Shown: one piece after another, positions 15,346-24,072 of the stretch | Numbering within the stretch: position 1 is the first letter of the stretch | Layout: the number at the start of each line of letters is the position of its first letter | From: Palsa-504 sp963790065 | GTDB taxonomy: Bacteria; Actinomycetota; Actinomycetes; Streptosporangiales; Streptosporangiaceae | Direction: 5' to 3' | Assembly: GCA_963790065.1 (NCBI GenBank) | Contig: CAWBNK010000029.1 | Location: forward strand, 248,001 to 312,000 | DNA length: 64,000 nucleotides | Notes under the pieces: model-generated | What the model saw: the letters and a program-made list of their open reading frames with translations, nothing else | Told to the model about the DNA's origin: nothing | Database searches by the model: none | Translations under genes and position numbers: made by a program

Positions 15346-15768
15346 TCAGCCGGGGGAGTGCTCGCTGAGCCAGGTCGAGGCCCGCCGGGCCGACGCCCGG
15401 GCCAGCCAGGCATCCTGGACCACCTCGGTCAGCTCCTGCAGCGTGAGCTCGCCGATGCGGCAGCCGCGGATCAGCACCGACGGGTGGCCGTCAAAGTGCG
15501 CGGTGGTGAAGAACGGCGACTGCTCGTCCTGCACCAGGGCCTGCTTGTCGGCCTCGGAGCCGACCCAGAACATGATCACGTCCGGGTAGCGCTCACCGGT
15601 GACCGGATCGGCGGCGTCCGGCCGTGCAGTGCGGAAGAAGATGAAGGACTTGCCGCCCACCTGGTAGATCGGATTTTCCCGCGGGCCTTTCCAGACCGTC
15701 ACGTGCGGCATGGCCATGGCCAGCTCGTGGACGTCGGCGACCCGGGCCGGGCGCGTTCTGGCTGCCAT
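15346..15768 (-). CDS. MmcQ/YjbR family protein
   Basis: 140 residues. AMPHVTVWKGPRENPIYQVG, SFIFFRTARPDA, DVIMFWVGSEADKQALVQD and FFTTAHFDGHPSVLIRGC, then ELTEVVQDAWLARAS, follow the order of YjbR/MmcQ-like proteins. These have a CyaY-like double-wing fold sometimes described as DNA-binding; the cellular role is unsettled. Length and motif spacing are normal. The C-terminal end abuts the secreted-protein remnant on the other strand, suggesting that the remnant's missing part was lost where this gene now ends. The start at 15768 is supported by the conserved N-terminal helix. Confidence 0.8.
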   Translation of the reverse strand: MAARTRPARVADVHELAMAMPHVTVWKGPRENPIYQVGGKSFIFFRTARPDAADPVTGERYPDVIMFWVGSEADKQALVQDEQSPFFTTAHFDGHPSVLIRGCRIGELTLQELTEVVQDAWLARASARRASTWLSEHSPG

Positions 15769-15829
15769 GACAGCAGCCTAGGTGTCCCGCCTCACCCCGG
15801 CGGACTGGCCAGCCGCAGGCGAGGGCGAC

Positions 15830-16309
15830 ATGATCGGCCCCGACCGGGACGTCACCTGGTACCTCGACGGGGACCAGGTCGCCGAGCACGGGCTGGCGCA
15901 GATCGGCTGGCAGGTCCGCGGCGGGGAGCAGGCCAGCAGCGACGGCCGCCTGCTGGTGACCCGCTCGGGCGAGGACGAGCACTGGCTCACCGTGACCGCC
16001 ACCGCCCGTGACTCCGACGGGAACGCCTGTTTCGGCAGCCGCACCGTCCGGGTGCTTTCAGCCGACGAGTACGCCAGGCGGCGCCTGGTCAGGACCCTGA
16101 ACGCGATCGCGTTCCCCGATGAGCAAGGCGGCGGGCTGGTCGACCAGCATGTGACAGAAGGCGAACTGGCCGACCGGGTCATCCCGGTCAGGCTCGCCTG
16201 GATCAGCCAGCACCTGGATACTCTCCAGCACCTGATGGCCGAGCTGCAGGCCCGCTGGGAAGCCAGCGGGCGGATCGCGGACGCCACGCTGCGCCCCGAG
16301 GAGAAATAG
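15830..16309 (+). CDS. Hypothetical protein with N-terminal beta-sandwich-like region
   Basis: About 160 residues from ATG 15830, preceded by AGGCGAGGG. A GTG at 15782 in the same frame would add 16 residues and leave only 13 bases to the divergent YjbR start. Residues 5-80 (VTWYLDGDQV, IGWQVRGGEQASSDGRLLVT, HWLTVTATARDSDGN) look like a small Ig-like strand pattern. Residues 85-160 are helical and charged (EYARRRLVRTLNAIAF, RLAWISQHLDTLQHLMAELQ), possibly a coiled coil. I do not recognise the family. It is followed 30 bases later by the DUF5995-type gene. Confidence 0.55.
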   Translation: MIGPDRDVTWYLDGDQVAEHGLAQIGWQVRGGEQASSDGRLLVTRSGEDEHWLTVTATARDSDGNACFGSRTVRVLSADEYARRRLVRTLNAIAFPDEQGGGLVDQHVTEGELADRVIPVRLAWISQHLDTLQHLMAELQARWEASGRIADATLRPEEK

Positions 16310-16339
16310 CGAGGCGGCCCGGCAGCCGATAATGGCAGC

Positions 16340-17101
16340 GTGATCGAGGAGCTGATCGGCCGGATGGCGGCGATGCTCGAGCCGCTGCAGGCCGCGGGGG
16401 ACCAGCGCCGCTACTTCCACGCCACCTACCAGCGGACCGCGGTCGCGGTGGCCGCCGAGCTCGAGCGCGGCGGGTTCATCGACCCGGACTGGGTGGAGCG
16501 CTGGGACGTCGTCTTCGCCGGCCTCTACCTCGACGCCTTGGCCGAGGCCCTGGCGGGCCGCCGCCCGCCGTGGCCCTGGGACATCGCCTTCAGCGCTCCG
16601 GCCAGCCTGCCGGCCTTGCGGCACGTGCTGCTCGGCATGAACGCCCACATCAACTACGACCTGCCCCAGGCCCTGGTGGCAGTGATCACCGACGAGGAGT
16701 TCGACGACCCGGCGGTGATGGCCAGGCGGGAAGCCGACCACCGGGCCATCGACCAGGTCCTGGCCGCCCGGGTCGCGGCTGAGGATGACGAGCTGACCAG
16801 CATCTCAGGCCCGGGCAGCCTGCTCGACCGGCTGCTGCGGCCATTCAACCGGCTCGGCACCCAGCGCTTCCTGCGCGAGGCACGGGAGAAGGTATGGGCC
16901 AACGCCATCGCCCTCAGCCGCGCCCGGCGCGAGGGCCCGGAGGCCTACCAGGCGGTCCTGACCCGGCTCGAGGAGCTGAGCGCGGCCAAGGTCACCGCCC
17001 TGCAGGCCCCCGGCCCGGTCCTGCTCAAGCTGGCGGCCACCGGGTTCGGCGTCCGCCTGTCACCCGCTGACCGGCGCGTCAGACGGGGATGGGCTGGGTG
17101 A
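16340..17101 (+). CDS. DUF5995 family protein
   Basis: 253 residues from GTG 16340. Typical segments are RYFHATYQRTAVAVAAEL, FIDPDWVERWDVVFAGLYLD, LRHVLLGMNAHINYDLPQAL and ARREADHRAIDQVLAARVAA, an all-helical protein common in actinobacteria and known only as a DUF. The N-A-H-I-N-Y-D-L motif with neighbouring His and Asp residues looks like a possible metal or active site, but nothing is established. No signal peptide or membrane helix. Its last 23 bases overlap the 3' end of the convergent HNH gene. Confidence 0.75.
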   Translation: MIEELIGRMAAMLEPLQAAGDQRRYFHATYQRTAVAVAAELERGGFIDPDWVERWDVVFAGLYLDALAEALAGRRPPWPWDIAFSAPASLPALRHVLLGMNAHINYDLPQALVAVITDEEFDDPAVMARREADHRAIDQVLAARVAAEDDELTSISGPGSLLDRLLRPFNRLGTQRFLREAREKVWANAIALSRARREGPEAYQAVLTRLEELSAAKVTALQAPGPVLLKLAATGFGVRLSPADRRVRRGWAG

Positions 17102-18713
17102 CGCGGTACGAGTCACGGGGGTGCTCGTCGAGGTACCGGCTCATCCGGTTCTGCCAGTCTTCGGCCTCGTAGACCGTGACCCGGTCCCTTGGTTCGGGTT
17201 CGCCGTCTTGATCCTGGGCCCGCCGTTCCTGCTGGGTGCGGGCGTTGGCGAAGCAGACACCGATGGCGTAGTCCAGGTCCAGCCGTTCGCCGTACCAGGG
17301 CGGGATGATCGTCTCGGGGGTGATGTCCGCGTCGTGGTAGTCCTCGATCGTCCCGTCGGCCTGCGGCGTCGGCGGGCACGACGGGAAGGCCGTTCCGTCA
17401 GGGCGGTAGAACGTGAAGGTCCCGTCGCGGGCGGCGGCGATCAGGTAGCCGCGTTCGTGCACCAGCATGTGGTGGTATTTGCACAAGCTGACCAGGTTGT
17501 CTAGTTTCGTGCCGCCGCCGTTGGACCAGTACTGGATGTGGTGCAGGTCCACCCGGCGGGATTCGCAGCCGGGGAACCGGCACCGGCATGTGTCCCGTTC
17601 GCGGGCTGCGCGGCGTAGCGCCGCGTTCGGCCGCCGCCGTCGGCGGCCCAGGTCGAGCACTTTCCCGGCGCTGTCGTGCAGCATCCAGCTCAGCGTCGCG
17701 GAGCAGGCGATCGTCTGCGCGCTGGTGATGCTGACCGCCGGGCCGTCCTCGGCGTGGCAGCGCGCCGGATCGGCCGGATGCCCCGGCGGCCGCGGCCAGG
17801 CCGCCGGCGTTTCCGCGGAAACGCCCTCGGCCTGGCCGGCCGGGTCGGCGGGGGCGGATGCGGGGGTGATGGCGCCGGTGCCGACGTGCACGACGACCTG
17901 GTATACCTCCGGGTCATCGGCGGCAGCCGCTTTCCCGGCCAGGAACGCCTCGGCGATCACCAGCAGCGCATCGGCCAGGCCCGTGGAGGTAGGCGGCTGC
18001 GGCTGGCCGGCGCGCGGGGCCTCATCCGCAGCCGGCGCTTCCGCGGGAACGCCAGTCTCCCGCGCCGCGTGCTCCGAGACGGCGTGATCCGGGTGCTCAT
18101 CGCCGGCCGCGGGCGGGTGCTCCGGGTCCCCGGCGGCCGCGCGCAGCGCCTTGAGCAGGACCGCGCCCTGGAGCGGCGGTAGCCGGAACGTCCCGGCCAG
18201 CGACCCGTCGTCCTCGAACCGCCACGCCAATCGGCGCCGGATCCGTGCGGCGGCGTCGTCGGCCGAGCTGACCTGCCGGTGGGCGCGGGCGAATCGCTCC
18301 AGTTGGTTGCCCGTCATCGGCCCGGCGATCTCGGCCAGCCCGGCCTCGGTTTGCGGGGTGGCGATCCGGGTCAGCGCCCGCACCTTCGCATACGACAGTC
18401 GGCCCGCGCCGAACTCCCCCCGGATGACCGGCAGGTCCCGCAGGGCCCGGGCCACCCGCACGTGTTCCCGGGCGGTCCCGGAGGACATCTGGCACTTCCA
18501 CGACAGCCACGCCGCGCAGCTAGTCATGTCCCACGACGCCCAGCCGCGGCGGGCGTCGAAGTCACCGAGCAGCACCAGGAACCGGCAGGTGGCCGCGGCC
18601 AGATGCCCGGCCAGCTCGCAGATCTGAGCCTCCAGCCGCTCCAGTGGCATGCTGCCGTCAGGGATCGGGCTTGGCTCACTGGGAGCGGAGCCCGGCATAT
18701 CGTGATCGAACAT
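17079..18713 (-). CDS. DUF222 / HNH endonuclease domain protein
   Basis: About 544 residues from ATG 18713. Residues 20-200 are the helical DUF222 region (RFLVLLGDFDARRGWASW, SCAAWLSWKCQMSSGTAREH, LSYAKVRALTRIATPQTE). A variable, Pro/Ala-rich acidic middle follows, and then an HNH nuclease domain: CRCRFPGCESRRVDLHHIQYW, then LDNLVSLCKYHHMLVHERGY. The zinc cysteines and the H-N-H triad are intact. These proteins occur in many copies per actinobacterial genome, often called 13E12-repeat proteins; whether they are mobile nucleases or have a host role is not settled. No repeat or intron structure flanks this copy. Terminal tail residues after 500 are unconserved. Confidence 0.88.
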   Translation of the reverse strand: MFDHDMPGSAPSEPSPIPDGSMPLERLEAQICELAGHLAAATCRFLVLLGDFDARRGWASWDMTSCAAWLSWKCQMSSGTAREHVRVARALRDLPVIRGEFGAGRLSYAKVRALTRIATPQTEAGLAEIAGPMTGNQLERFARAHRQVSSADDAAARIRRRLAWRFEDDGSLAGTFRLPPLQGAVLLKALRAAAGDPEHPPAAGDEHPDHAVSEHAARETGVPAEAPAADEAPRAGQPQPPTSTGLADALLVIAEAFLAGKAAAADDPEVYQVVVHVGTGAITPASAPADPAGQAEGVSAETPAAWPRPPGHPADPARCHAEDGPAVSITSAQTIACSATLSWMLHDSAGKVLDLGRRRRRPNAALRRAARERDTCRCRFPGCESRRVDLHHIQYWSNGGGTKLDNLVSLCKYHHMLVHERGYLIAAARDGTFTFYRPDGTAFPSCPPTPQADGTIEDYHDADITPETIIPPWYGERLDLDYAIGVCFANARTQQERRAQDQDGEPEPRDRVTVYEAEDWQNRMSRYLDEHPRDSYRVTQPIPV

Positions 18714-18756
18714 ACATTTGACGCTAGCACTAGGGTCTGACAAAACCCCGGCCAGC

Positions 18757-18791
18757 CGAGCCGTGGTGCGGCGAGCATGCACCACGGCTCG
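18757..18791 (-). terminator. 13-bp perfect hairpin terminating the 18.8-23.8 kb operon
   Basis: CGAGCCGTGGTGC (18757-18769) and GCACCACGGCTCG (18779-18791) pair perfectly around a 9-base loop. It begins 15 bases after the hydrolase stop in the direction of transcription, and a short T-run (GGGGTTTTG on the minus strand) follows soon after. It fits an intrinsic terminator for the permease-to-hydrolase transcript. Confidence 0.7.
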
Positions 18792-18806
18792 TTAGGCCTA
18801 AAGATC

Positions 18807-19484
18807 CTAAAGATGCAGCCAGCCGAGCACCGCCGCGGAGAACTCCGCGGGCCGCTCGGCGTGCACGTTATGGCCGGCGTCGATGGTGACCAGCTCGCCG
18901 TGCGGGATGAGGGCGGCCGCCTCAGCCAGCTTGTCCTGCCTGATGTGACTGCGCGGGCCGCCGCCGACCAGCAACGTCGGCGCGGTGATCGCGGCCAGGC
19001 CGGCCCAGGCCGCCGGGTCGCCCGCATTGACCGCGCCGATGATGGCCGGCACCACCGGCCAGTCGATGTCCAGCGGCCCGTCGGGGCGGCCGGGGATGGC
19101 CCGGTCCCGCGGATACGGCGGCGTGGCGTCCTCGACGACCAGCCGCGCCACCCGGTCCGGCTGCTGCATGGCGGCGAGCAGGGCCACCGCCCCGCCCATC
19201 GAGTGACCGACCAGCGTGACCTGGCCCAGGCCGAGCCCGTCGAGGACCGCCACTACGTCGTCGCACATGAGCTGGAACGAGTACGTCCCCGGCCAGTCGC
19301 TGTCGCCGTGGCCGCGCATATCCAGGGCGAACACCCGGAAGTAGGGCGCGAACGCCGGGATCACCGGCAGCCAGCCCGCGGCCCGCTCACCCAGCCCGTG
19401 CAGCAGCACCATCGGCGGGGCGGCGGGATCGCCACTGGTCTCGCAGGCCAGGCTGATCCCGCCGTTGGCGGCTATCCGCTGCAC
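18807..19484 (-). CDS. Alpha/beta hydrolase
   Basis: 225 residues, the last gene of the minus-strand operon from 23798. Features: PMVLLHGLGERAAGW (oxyanion), VFALDMRGHGDSDW, the nucleophile elbow VGHSMGGAV with Ser95, and DAGHNVHAERP with the base His205. The canonical acid strand reads LLVGGGPRSHIRQD, so the third triad member is less clear. The S-H-I-x-Q-D-x-L pattern is typical of small MenH/esterase-like hydrolases. It is 22 bases from the Cgl0159-type gene, so it is cotranscribed. Two adjacent copies of CCTAAAGAT at 18797-18814 place two in-register stop codons at its end. The substrate is unknown. Confidence 0.82.
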   Translation of the reverse strand: MQRIAANGGISLACETSGDPAAPPMVLLHGLGERAAGWLPVIPAFAPYFRVFALDMRGHGDSDWPGTYSFQLMCDDVVAVLDGLGLGQVTLVGHSMGGAVALLAAMQQPDRVARLVVEDATPPYPRDRAIPGRPDGPLDIDWPVVPAIIGAVNAGDPAAWAGLAAITAPTLLVGGGPRSHIRQDKLAEAAALIPHGELVTIDAGHNVHAERPAEFSAAVLGWLHL

Positions 19485-19506
19485 CGTCCCGACGTTACGC
19501 CCAGTT

Positions 19507-20391
19507 TCATAGCAGGCTGACGGCGGCGTCCACCGCGGCGGCCACGTCGTCGTCGGCCGGGTACAGCAGGGACCGCCCGGCCACTAGGCCCTTGACGTTG
19601 GGCAGCCGCAGCGCCTTGCGCCAGCCCGCGTACGCGGACTCGGGATCGTCGGCCACCTCGCCGCCCAGCAGCAGGGCGGGCAGCGTGGACGCGGCCATGA
19701 CCCGCTCCATGTCCGGCACCACCGGGACCTTCAGCCAGCTGTAGGCCGACGTGGTACCCAGGCCCGAGGCCACGGCGATGGCCCGCATCATCGCCTCGGG
19801 GGACAGGTCGTTGCGGACCCGGCCGTCGACCCGGTGCGAGATGAACGGCTCGATCATCGCGATGAGCCGCTGCGAGGCCAGGTCGGACACGGCGTGCGCG
19901 CACGCGTGCACGGTGGCCGCCGACGCCGGGTCATCAGGGTCGATGCGCATCAGCATCTTGCCGCCGTCGAACCCCATCCGGCCGATCGCGGCCGCATCGT
20001 AGCCGGTGAACCGGTCGTCGATCTCGAAGACCGTGTCGGCCAGGCCGCCCCGGTTCATCGAACCGATCACGATCTTGCCGTCCAGTGCGCCGAGCAGCAG
20101 CAGGTCCTCGAGCACGTCGGCGGAGCCGAGCACGCCGTCCACCCCCGGCCGGGCCAGCGCCACGCACAGCCGCTCCAGCAGGCCGGTGCGATCGGCCATC
20201 GCCACCGGCAGCCGCCCGGCCCGCAGCGACCCGCGCGCCGGATGATCGGCCGCGATCAGTACCAGGGTGCCGCCCGGGCCGAGCAGGGCGGGAGCCCAGG
20301 GGGCCCGGGTCCGCCTGGCCGCGGCCTCCGCGACGAACTCTGGGTGCCGTGCGCGCGTCTCGATGACCTCGGCCAGCCGCTCAGCGAACAC
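19507..20391 (-). CDS. Cgl0159-type (beta/alpha)8 protein, probable class I aldolase-like enzyme
   Basis: 294 residues. Barrel-type segments: LVLIAADHPARGSLRAG near residue 45, DGVLGSADVLEDLLLLGAL, VIGSMNRGGLADTVFEID, IGRMGFDGGKMLMRIDPDD (with a candidate Schiff-base lysine), LIAMIEPFISHR, SAYSWLKVPVVPDM and PALLLGGEVADDPE. The run D-H-P-A-R-G and G-G-K-M-L-x-R is what I associate with the Cgl0159 family found in actinobacterial inositol clusters. There it may act as the 2-deoxy-5-keto-gluconate-6-phosphate aldolase (IolJ role). That assignment is by context and memory, not by experiment. The window lacks a classical IolJ, which fits. It is fourth in the permease operon, 12 bases from the upstream gene. 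Confidence 0.6.
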   Translation of the reverse strand: MFAERLAEVIETRARHPEFVAEAAARRTRAPWAPALLGPGGTLVLIAADHPARGSLRAGRLPVAMADRTGLLERLCVALARPGVDGVLGSADVLEDLLLLGALDGKIVIGSMNRGGLADTVFEIDDRFTGYDAAAIGRMGFDGGKMLMRIDPDDPASAATVHACAHAVSDLASQRLIAMIEPFISHRVDGRVRNDLSPEAMMRAIAVASGLGTTSAYSWLKVPVVPDMERVMAASTLPALLLGGEVADDPESAYAGWRKALRLPNVKGLVAGRSLLYPADDDVAAAVDAAVSLL

Positions 20392-20403
20392 GACGGCCTC
20401 CGG

Positions 20404-21174
20404 TCATGGCCTGCTTCCGTCCTCTTCTTCCGGCTGCTGGTACCAGCGCACCTTGTCGCCCACCTGACTGCGCAGCCGCCACTTCATGGTCTTCGGCTCG
20501 GCCTCCAGGCCATCGCGCAGCCGCTCCAGCCGCTGCTGCACCAGCCCGGTCTCGCCCGGGTCGAGCGGACTGCTCTCCAGGTTGGCCAGCAGGCGTTCGA
20601 TGCTGCCCGTGCAGGTCCGCCACAGGCCCCAGTCCCTGGCGCACAGGCCGGCCACGAAGGACGCGTCGATGCCCGCCCCGGCACCCGCGCCGACCTCGTA
20701 CTGCACCAGCAGGCTGTACAGATCGCTCTGGTCGTTGGCGGTGGCCTCGACGATCTGGAGCTTGGACAGCAGCAGCTCCTCGGGCGGGACGGTCAGCGGC
20801 TCGCGCTCCAGCCGGCCGGTGAGCGGTATCTCGTGGCACATCGAGAACTCGCCCACGAACACGTCCACGTGCCGCTCGCGGCGCGGGTCTATGAACAGCA
20901 GCCTGCGGCTGCCGTGCAGCGCGTTGAACATCTCATCGCCCGCGTAACCCGCCTGCTCGAGCAGGCGGGCGGCCGGACGGCCCGCGCCCCGCGGCGCGGC
21001 CAGGTCGATGTCCTTGACCGGCCGCGGCAGCCGGGGCTTGCCCTCGGGAGCCAGCAGGTAGAGCGCGACCCCGCCCAGCGCCCGCAGCAGCAGGCCCTGG
21101 CCGGCCGCCGCGGCGATCAGCCGGCGGGTTTCCTCGACCGGATCCGCCAGCGGGCCTGCCGTCTCGGCGCTCAT
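20404..21174 (-). CDS. Nucleotidyltransferase-fold protein (AbiEii-like)
   Basis: 256 residues from ATG 21174, which overlaps the metallophosphoesterase stop as ATGA. LLLRALGGVALYLL followed by PVKDIDLAAPRG gives the G-G and D-x-D of minimal nucleotidyltransferases; RRERHVDVFVGEFSMCHEI provides a possible third acid; LLLSKLQIVEATANDQSDLY mirrors the K-x-x-D-x-x-D segment of AbiEii/Rv2827-type proteins. The C-terminal 90 residues are charged and helical. Known AbiEii-like proteins are toxins or RNA modifiers, but here no antitoxin partner is evident; instead the gene is embedded between a metallophosphoesterase and an aldolase-like gene. The longer upstream open frame is a shadow of the phosphoesterase. 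Confidence 0.55.
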   Translation of the reverse strand: MSAETAGPLADPVEETRRLIAAAAGQGLLLRALGGVALYLLAPEGKPRLPRPVKDIDLAAPRGAGRPAARLLEQAGYAGDEMFNALHGSRRLLFIDPRRERHVDVFVGEFSMCHEIPLTGRLEREPLTVPPEELLLSKLQIVEATANDQSDLYSLLVQYEVGAGAGAGIDASFVAGLCARDWGLWRTCTGSIERLLANLESSPLDPGETGLVQQRLERLRDGLEAEPKTMKWRLRSQVGDKVRWYQQPEEEDGSRP

Positions 21175-22142
21175 CCCGTAGTCAGCAGGAAGTCGAGGCA
21201 GCTCCCGTCCTGCGCGATGTCGATCACGGCGCCGCGCAGCACCCCGGAGGAGTAGTCGCTGCCCGGATTGACGCACAGCGTGCGGCCGATCTTCTGCGCC
21301 CCCCGCGACTCGTGGATGTGCCCGTGCAGGCCCACCACCGGCTGGTAGCGCTTGATGGCCTCCCGCACCGCGTGGCTGCCCACCGGGATGATGCTGGGCC
21401 GCCCGCCACGGATCACCGGCTTCAGCGTGTCGTCGAGCTCCGGGGCCTCGTCGAGCCCCGACGCGTACGGCGGGCAGTGCAGGTTCAGGATGCACGGCTG
21501 TCCCGACGGCACCTGTTCCAGCATCTCGTCGATCTGCTTGCCCAGCTCGTCCTCCGAGCATTCCCGCTCGGTGTTCCACGGCGTGGTCGGCACGACGCCG
21601 AGGCTGGCCATGGTGACCGGCCCCAGGTCGCACAGCTCGAGTTCCGGGCATTCCACCCGGTCGTGGGCCGCGAGCACCTGGTCGGCGTCGAGCGGGTCGT
21701 CGTTGCCCGGCGTGATGATGCACCGCACGGCGGGGTCGAGCCGCTCGGCGGCCAGGTCGCACCAGCGCTTCATCTGCGCGGAGATCTCGTCGCGGAACAG
21801 CCGGTCGAGCGTGCCGGGATCCTCCTCGAGCCGGGCCAGCTCGGCCGCCTCGAGCCGGACCGGGTACAGCCCCTGCTTGCCCAGGTTGGCGGCCAGCCGG
21901 TCCCACTCCGATTCGGGCACGGTCACGTCCTCGCCGCCGGCCCTGGCCCGCAGCATGCCGTTCTCGGTCAGCACCGGGACGATGGCCTTGCCGGCGAAAT
22001 CACCGCCCAGGATGATCACGTCCGCCTCGTAGACCTTGGCCGCGGCCAGGAACTTGCGGAAGCAGACTTCCGAGCCGTGGAGGTCAGTGGCGAAGTAGAT
22101 CCGCAGCGCCCGCTGCCTGCTCGCCTTCTTGCCTCGCAGCAT
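21171..22142 (-). CDS. Metallophosphoesterase
   Basis: 323 residues. Calcineurin-like motifs in order: IYFATDLHGSEVCF (Asp20, His22), IILGGDFAGK (Asp48), IITPGNDDP, ILNLHCPPYASG and VVGLHGHIHESRG, closing with VNPGSDYSSG. All metal ligands of the two-metal site are visible. An insertion of about 70 residues between the second and third motifs (VPESEWDRLAANLGKQG and so on) is rich in acids and may form a cap. Substrates of this class range from cyclic nucleotides to phosphoproteins. It starts 3 bases after the permease stop and overlaps the nucleotidyltransferase-like gene by 4 bases, so the three are tightly coupled. Confidence 0.88.
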   Translation of the reverse strand: MLRGKKASRQRALRIYFATDLHGSEVCFRKFLAAAKVYEADVIILGGDFAGKAIVPVLTENGMLRARAGGEDVTVPESEWDRLAANLGKQGLYPVRLEAAELARLEEDPGTLDRLFRDEISAQMKRWCDLAAERLDPAVRCIITPGNDDPLDADQVLAAHDRVECPELELCDLGPVTMASLGVVPTTPWNTERECSEDELGKQIDEMLEQVPSGQPCILNLHCPPYASGLDEAPELDDTLKPVIRGGRPSIIPVGSHAVREAIKRYQPVVGLHGHIHESRGAQKIGRTLCVNPGSDYSSGVLRGAVIDIAQDGSCLDFLLTTG

Positions 22143-22145
22143 CCG

Positions 22146-23798
22146 CTACTCCGGGGGAAGTTCACGCATGGCCATGGTCAGGTCAAGCGAGTTGCGCTGC
22201 TTGCGCACCGACCGGGCGATCAGGTAGATGACCGGGCCCGCGCCCAGCACGATCACCAGCGTGACGATCGACTCCCAGCTGAACTTGCCGTAGACGCTGC
22301 TGTGCGCGATCAGCTCGTAGACGGTGAACAGGGCGAGCACGGTCGTGGCCGCGCCCACCAGCGTGACCTTGCGCAGCCACTGGCGCCGCGCGTCTTCGGC
22401 CATGCCCGGTGTCTCGATCAGGTCGCTGCGGCGCAGCGGCAGCACGGTCGCCGAGATGCCGCCGGCCAGCAGGATCAGCGCGAAGAACAGGCTCTGCAGG
22501 GCCACGATGCTGCCCAGGTTGACCAGGCTGGTCAGGAAGCAGAACCCGATGCCGATGACCAGCACGATGCTGATGGCGACGTTCGGCGCGTGGTTCCGGT
22601 CACTGATCTTGGCCACGCCCACCGGCAGCAGCCGGTCGAAGGCCTGGGCGAACAGCACCCGGGTGGTGACGGTCAGGAAGGCTAGGTTGACCGCGATCTC
22701 GGCCAGCGGCACCGCGGTCGCGAACAGGATCTTGGTGATCGGGTCGGAGGACAGCACCATGCCGTAACCGAGGCCGCCCGCCACCGAGTTCAGGCTGGTG
22801 ATCTTCCCGTACGCCGTGGGGTTGGCCGCCCCGAGGTTGGCCTGGGCCTGCATGAAGGTCAAGCCGACACGCGCGCGCAGCAGGGCCCAGACACCGACCC
22901 ACAGCACCACGAGCACGCCGATGCTGATCGCCGAGGCGTACAGGTAGGTGCGGCCCGGCCGCCTTAGCTCGCCACCGACGTAATAGGAGTACAGCACGCC
23001 GTTGTAGTTCAGCACCATGAACGGGATGATCGCCACCGCGGACGCGATGGAGGTGCCGAACACCACGCCGTTGGACTTGGCCGTGGTGATGATGTCCTGG
23101 AAGGCTCCCGGGTGGTTGCTGTAGGTGGCCAGCGCCGAGGTGAAGTCGGCGTGCGAGTTGAAGGCCAGCATGCCGATCAGCACGACGAAGGCCAGGACCT
23201 GCACGACGATCAGCCAGAAGATGATCCTGGCCACGATCTTGACCGAGAACAGCGACAGCGCGGCCACGATCAGCATGACCACCACGCTGAGCCAGGCGAT
23301 GGCGATGTTGCTGGTCAGGTGGGTGCCCGCGTTCGCGATCGCGGTGCTATGGAACGCCGACCCCAGGCCGCTCAGCATGAACGGGGTGAACTGCGCGGCG
23401 AAGTGGGCGTTGGTCGACAGCACGTAGGTGAACACCACGGCAATGCCGAGTCCGGCGACCGAGCCTGCCGCCGGGGAGACGATCCGGGACAGGTAGACGT
23501 ACTCGCCGCCCGCCCTCGGCACCGCCCGCAGCAGGTACCGGTAGGCGAACATGGCCACCAGCCAGATGACCGCGGCCGCCACCAGCGGCAGGTACATGTC
23601 GGACTTGGTGAAGTCCGTCAGCCCGGCGTTGAAGTTGATGAACGTGTTGACCACGGCGACCGAGGCCAGCGAGATCCCGGTTGCCGCGGGAATCCCCAGC
23701 TCGCGGACCAGGCCTGATGTCTGCCGGACAAACAGGCGGGTGGGCTGGGCGCTGGCCCTGGCCGCTTCCGCCGGAACCGATGCTTCACTACTAGTCAC
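22146..23798 (-). CDS. APC superfamily amino acid/polyamine permease
   Basis: 550 residues with about 12 hydrophobic segments. An N-terminal cytoplasmic tail of about 25 residues precedes FVRQTSGLVRELGIPAATG. The helix-1 unwound motif follows, then the APC consensus RAVPRAGGEYVYLSRIVSP near residue 95. The rest is alternating helices (IAVVFTYVLSTNAHFAAQF, VVLVIGIGFCFLTSLV and so on). It should import an amino acid, polyamine or related compound by proton or sodium coupling; helix-1 differences prevent naming the substrate. It is the first gene of the 23798-18807 operon, with a promoter candidate about 100 bases upstream. A sugar or cyclitol transporter is not what this sequence suggests. Confidence 0.85.
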   Translation of the reverse strand: MTSSEASVPAEAARASAQPTRLFVRQTSGLVRELGIPAATGISLASVAVVNTFINFNAGLTDFTKSDMYLPLVAAAVIWLVAMFAYRYLLRAVPRAGGEYVYLSRIVSPAAGSVAGLGIAVVFTYVLSTNAHFAAQFTPFMLSGLGSAFHSTAIANAGTHLTSNIAIAWLSVVVMLIVAALSLFSVKIVARIIFWLIVVQVLAFVVLIGMLAFNSHADFTSALATYSNHPGAFQDIITTAKSNGVVFGTSIASAVAIIPFMVLNYNGVLYSYYVGGELRRPGRTYLYASAISIGVLVVLWVGVWALLRARVGLTFMQAQANLGAANPTAYGKITSLNSVAGGLGYGMVLSSDPITKILFATAVPLAEIAVNLAFLTVTTRVLFAQAFDRLLPVGVAKISDRNHAPNVAISIVLVIGIGFCFLTSLVNLGSIVALQSLFFALILLAGGISATVLPLRRSDLIETPGMAEDARRQWLRKVTLVGAATTVLALFTVYELIAHSSVYGKFSWESIVTLVIVLGAGPVIYLIARSVRKQRNSLDLTMAMRELPPE

Positions 23799-23894
23799 TG
23801 GGTTACCTCCAGCCGCAGCATCACCAGGGCAAGGAACGCGGAAACCGGACGGCAGGATGCTCTACCAGCCCAGACGGCTCCTCAGGCTGACCTC

Positions 23895-23923
23895 ATGGTC
23901 AGGCCAGGACAAGAGATTGTCAA
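23895..23923 (-). promoter_or_regulatory. Candidate promoter of the permease operon
   Basis: On the minus strand TTGACA (23923-23918) is followed after 17 bases by GACCAT (23900-23895), a good -35 with a moderate -10, about 100 bases before the permease ATG. Overlapping it upstream is an imperfect palindrome centred on ACATGT (about 23928-23944), which could be an operator. Nothing else is evident in 23799-24072. Confidence 0.45.
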
Positions 23924-24072
23924 TACCTATTTACATGTTGAAATGCTAACCAGCCCCGACTCGGTCTCCTTGCACTGCTCACCGTCCGCCGCTGCCCGTA
24001 TGTGCGCCGCTTTTATGGGGCCGAACGAGCCGTGGTCCCAGCCGCCGTACTGACGATCCGCCCTTTCGAGCC

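Noticed and set aside
21175..21906. Extension of the nucleotidyltransferase-like gene upstream to 21906
   Set aside because: That part is antiparallel-frame shadow of the metallophosphoesterase gene; the ATG at 21174 gives the natural ATGA overlap.
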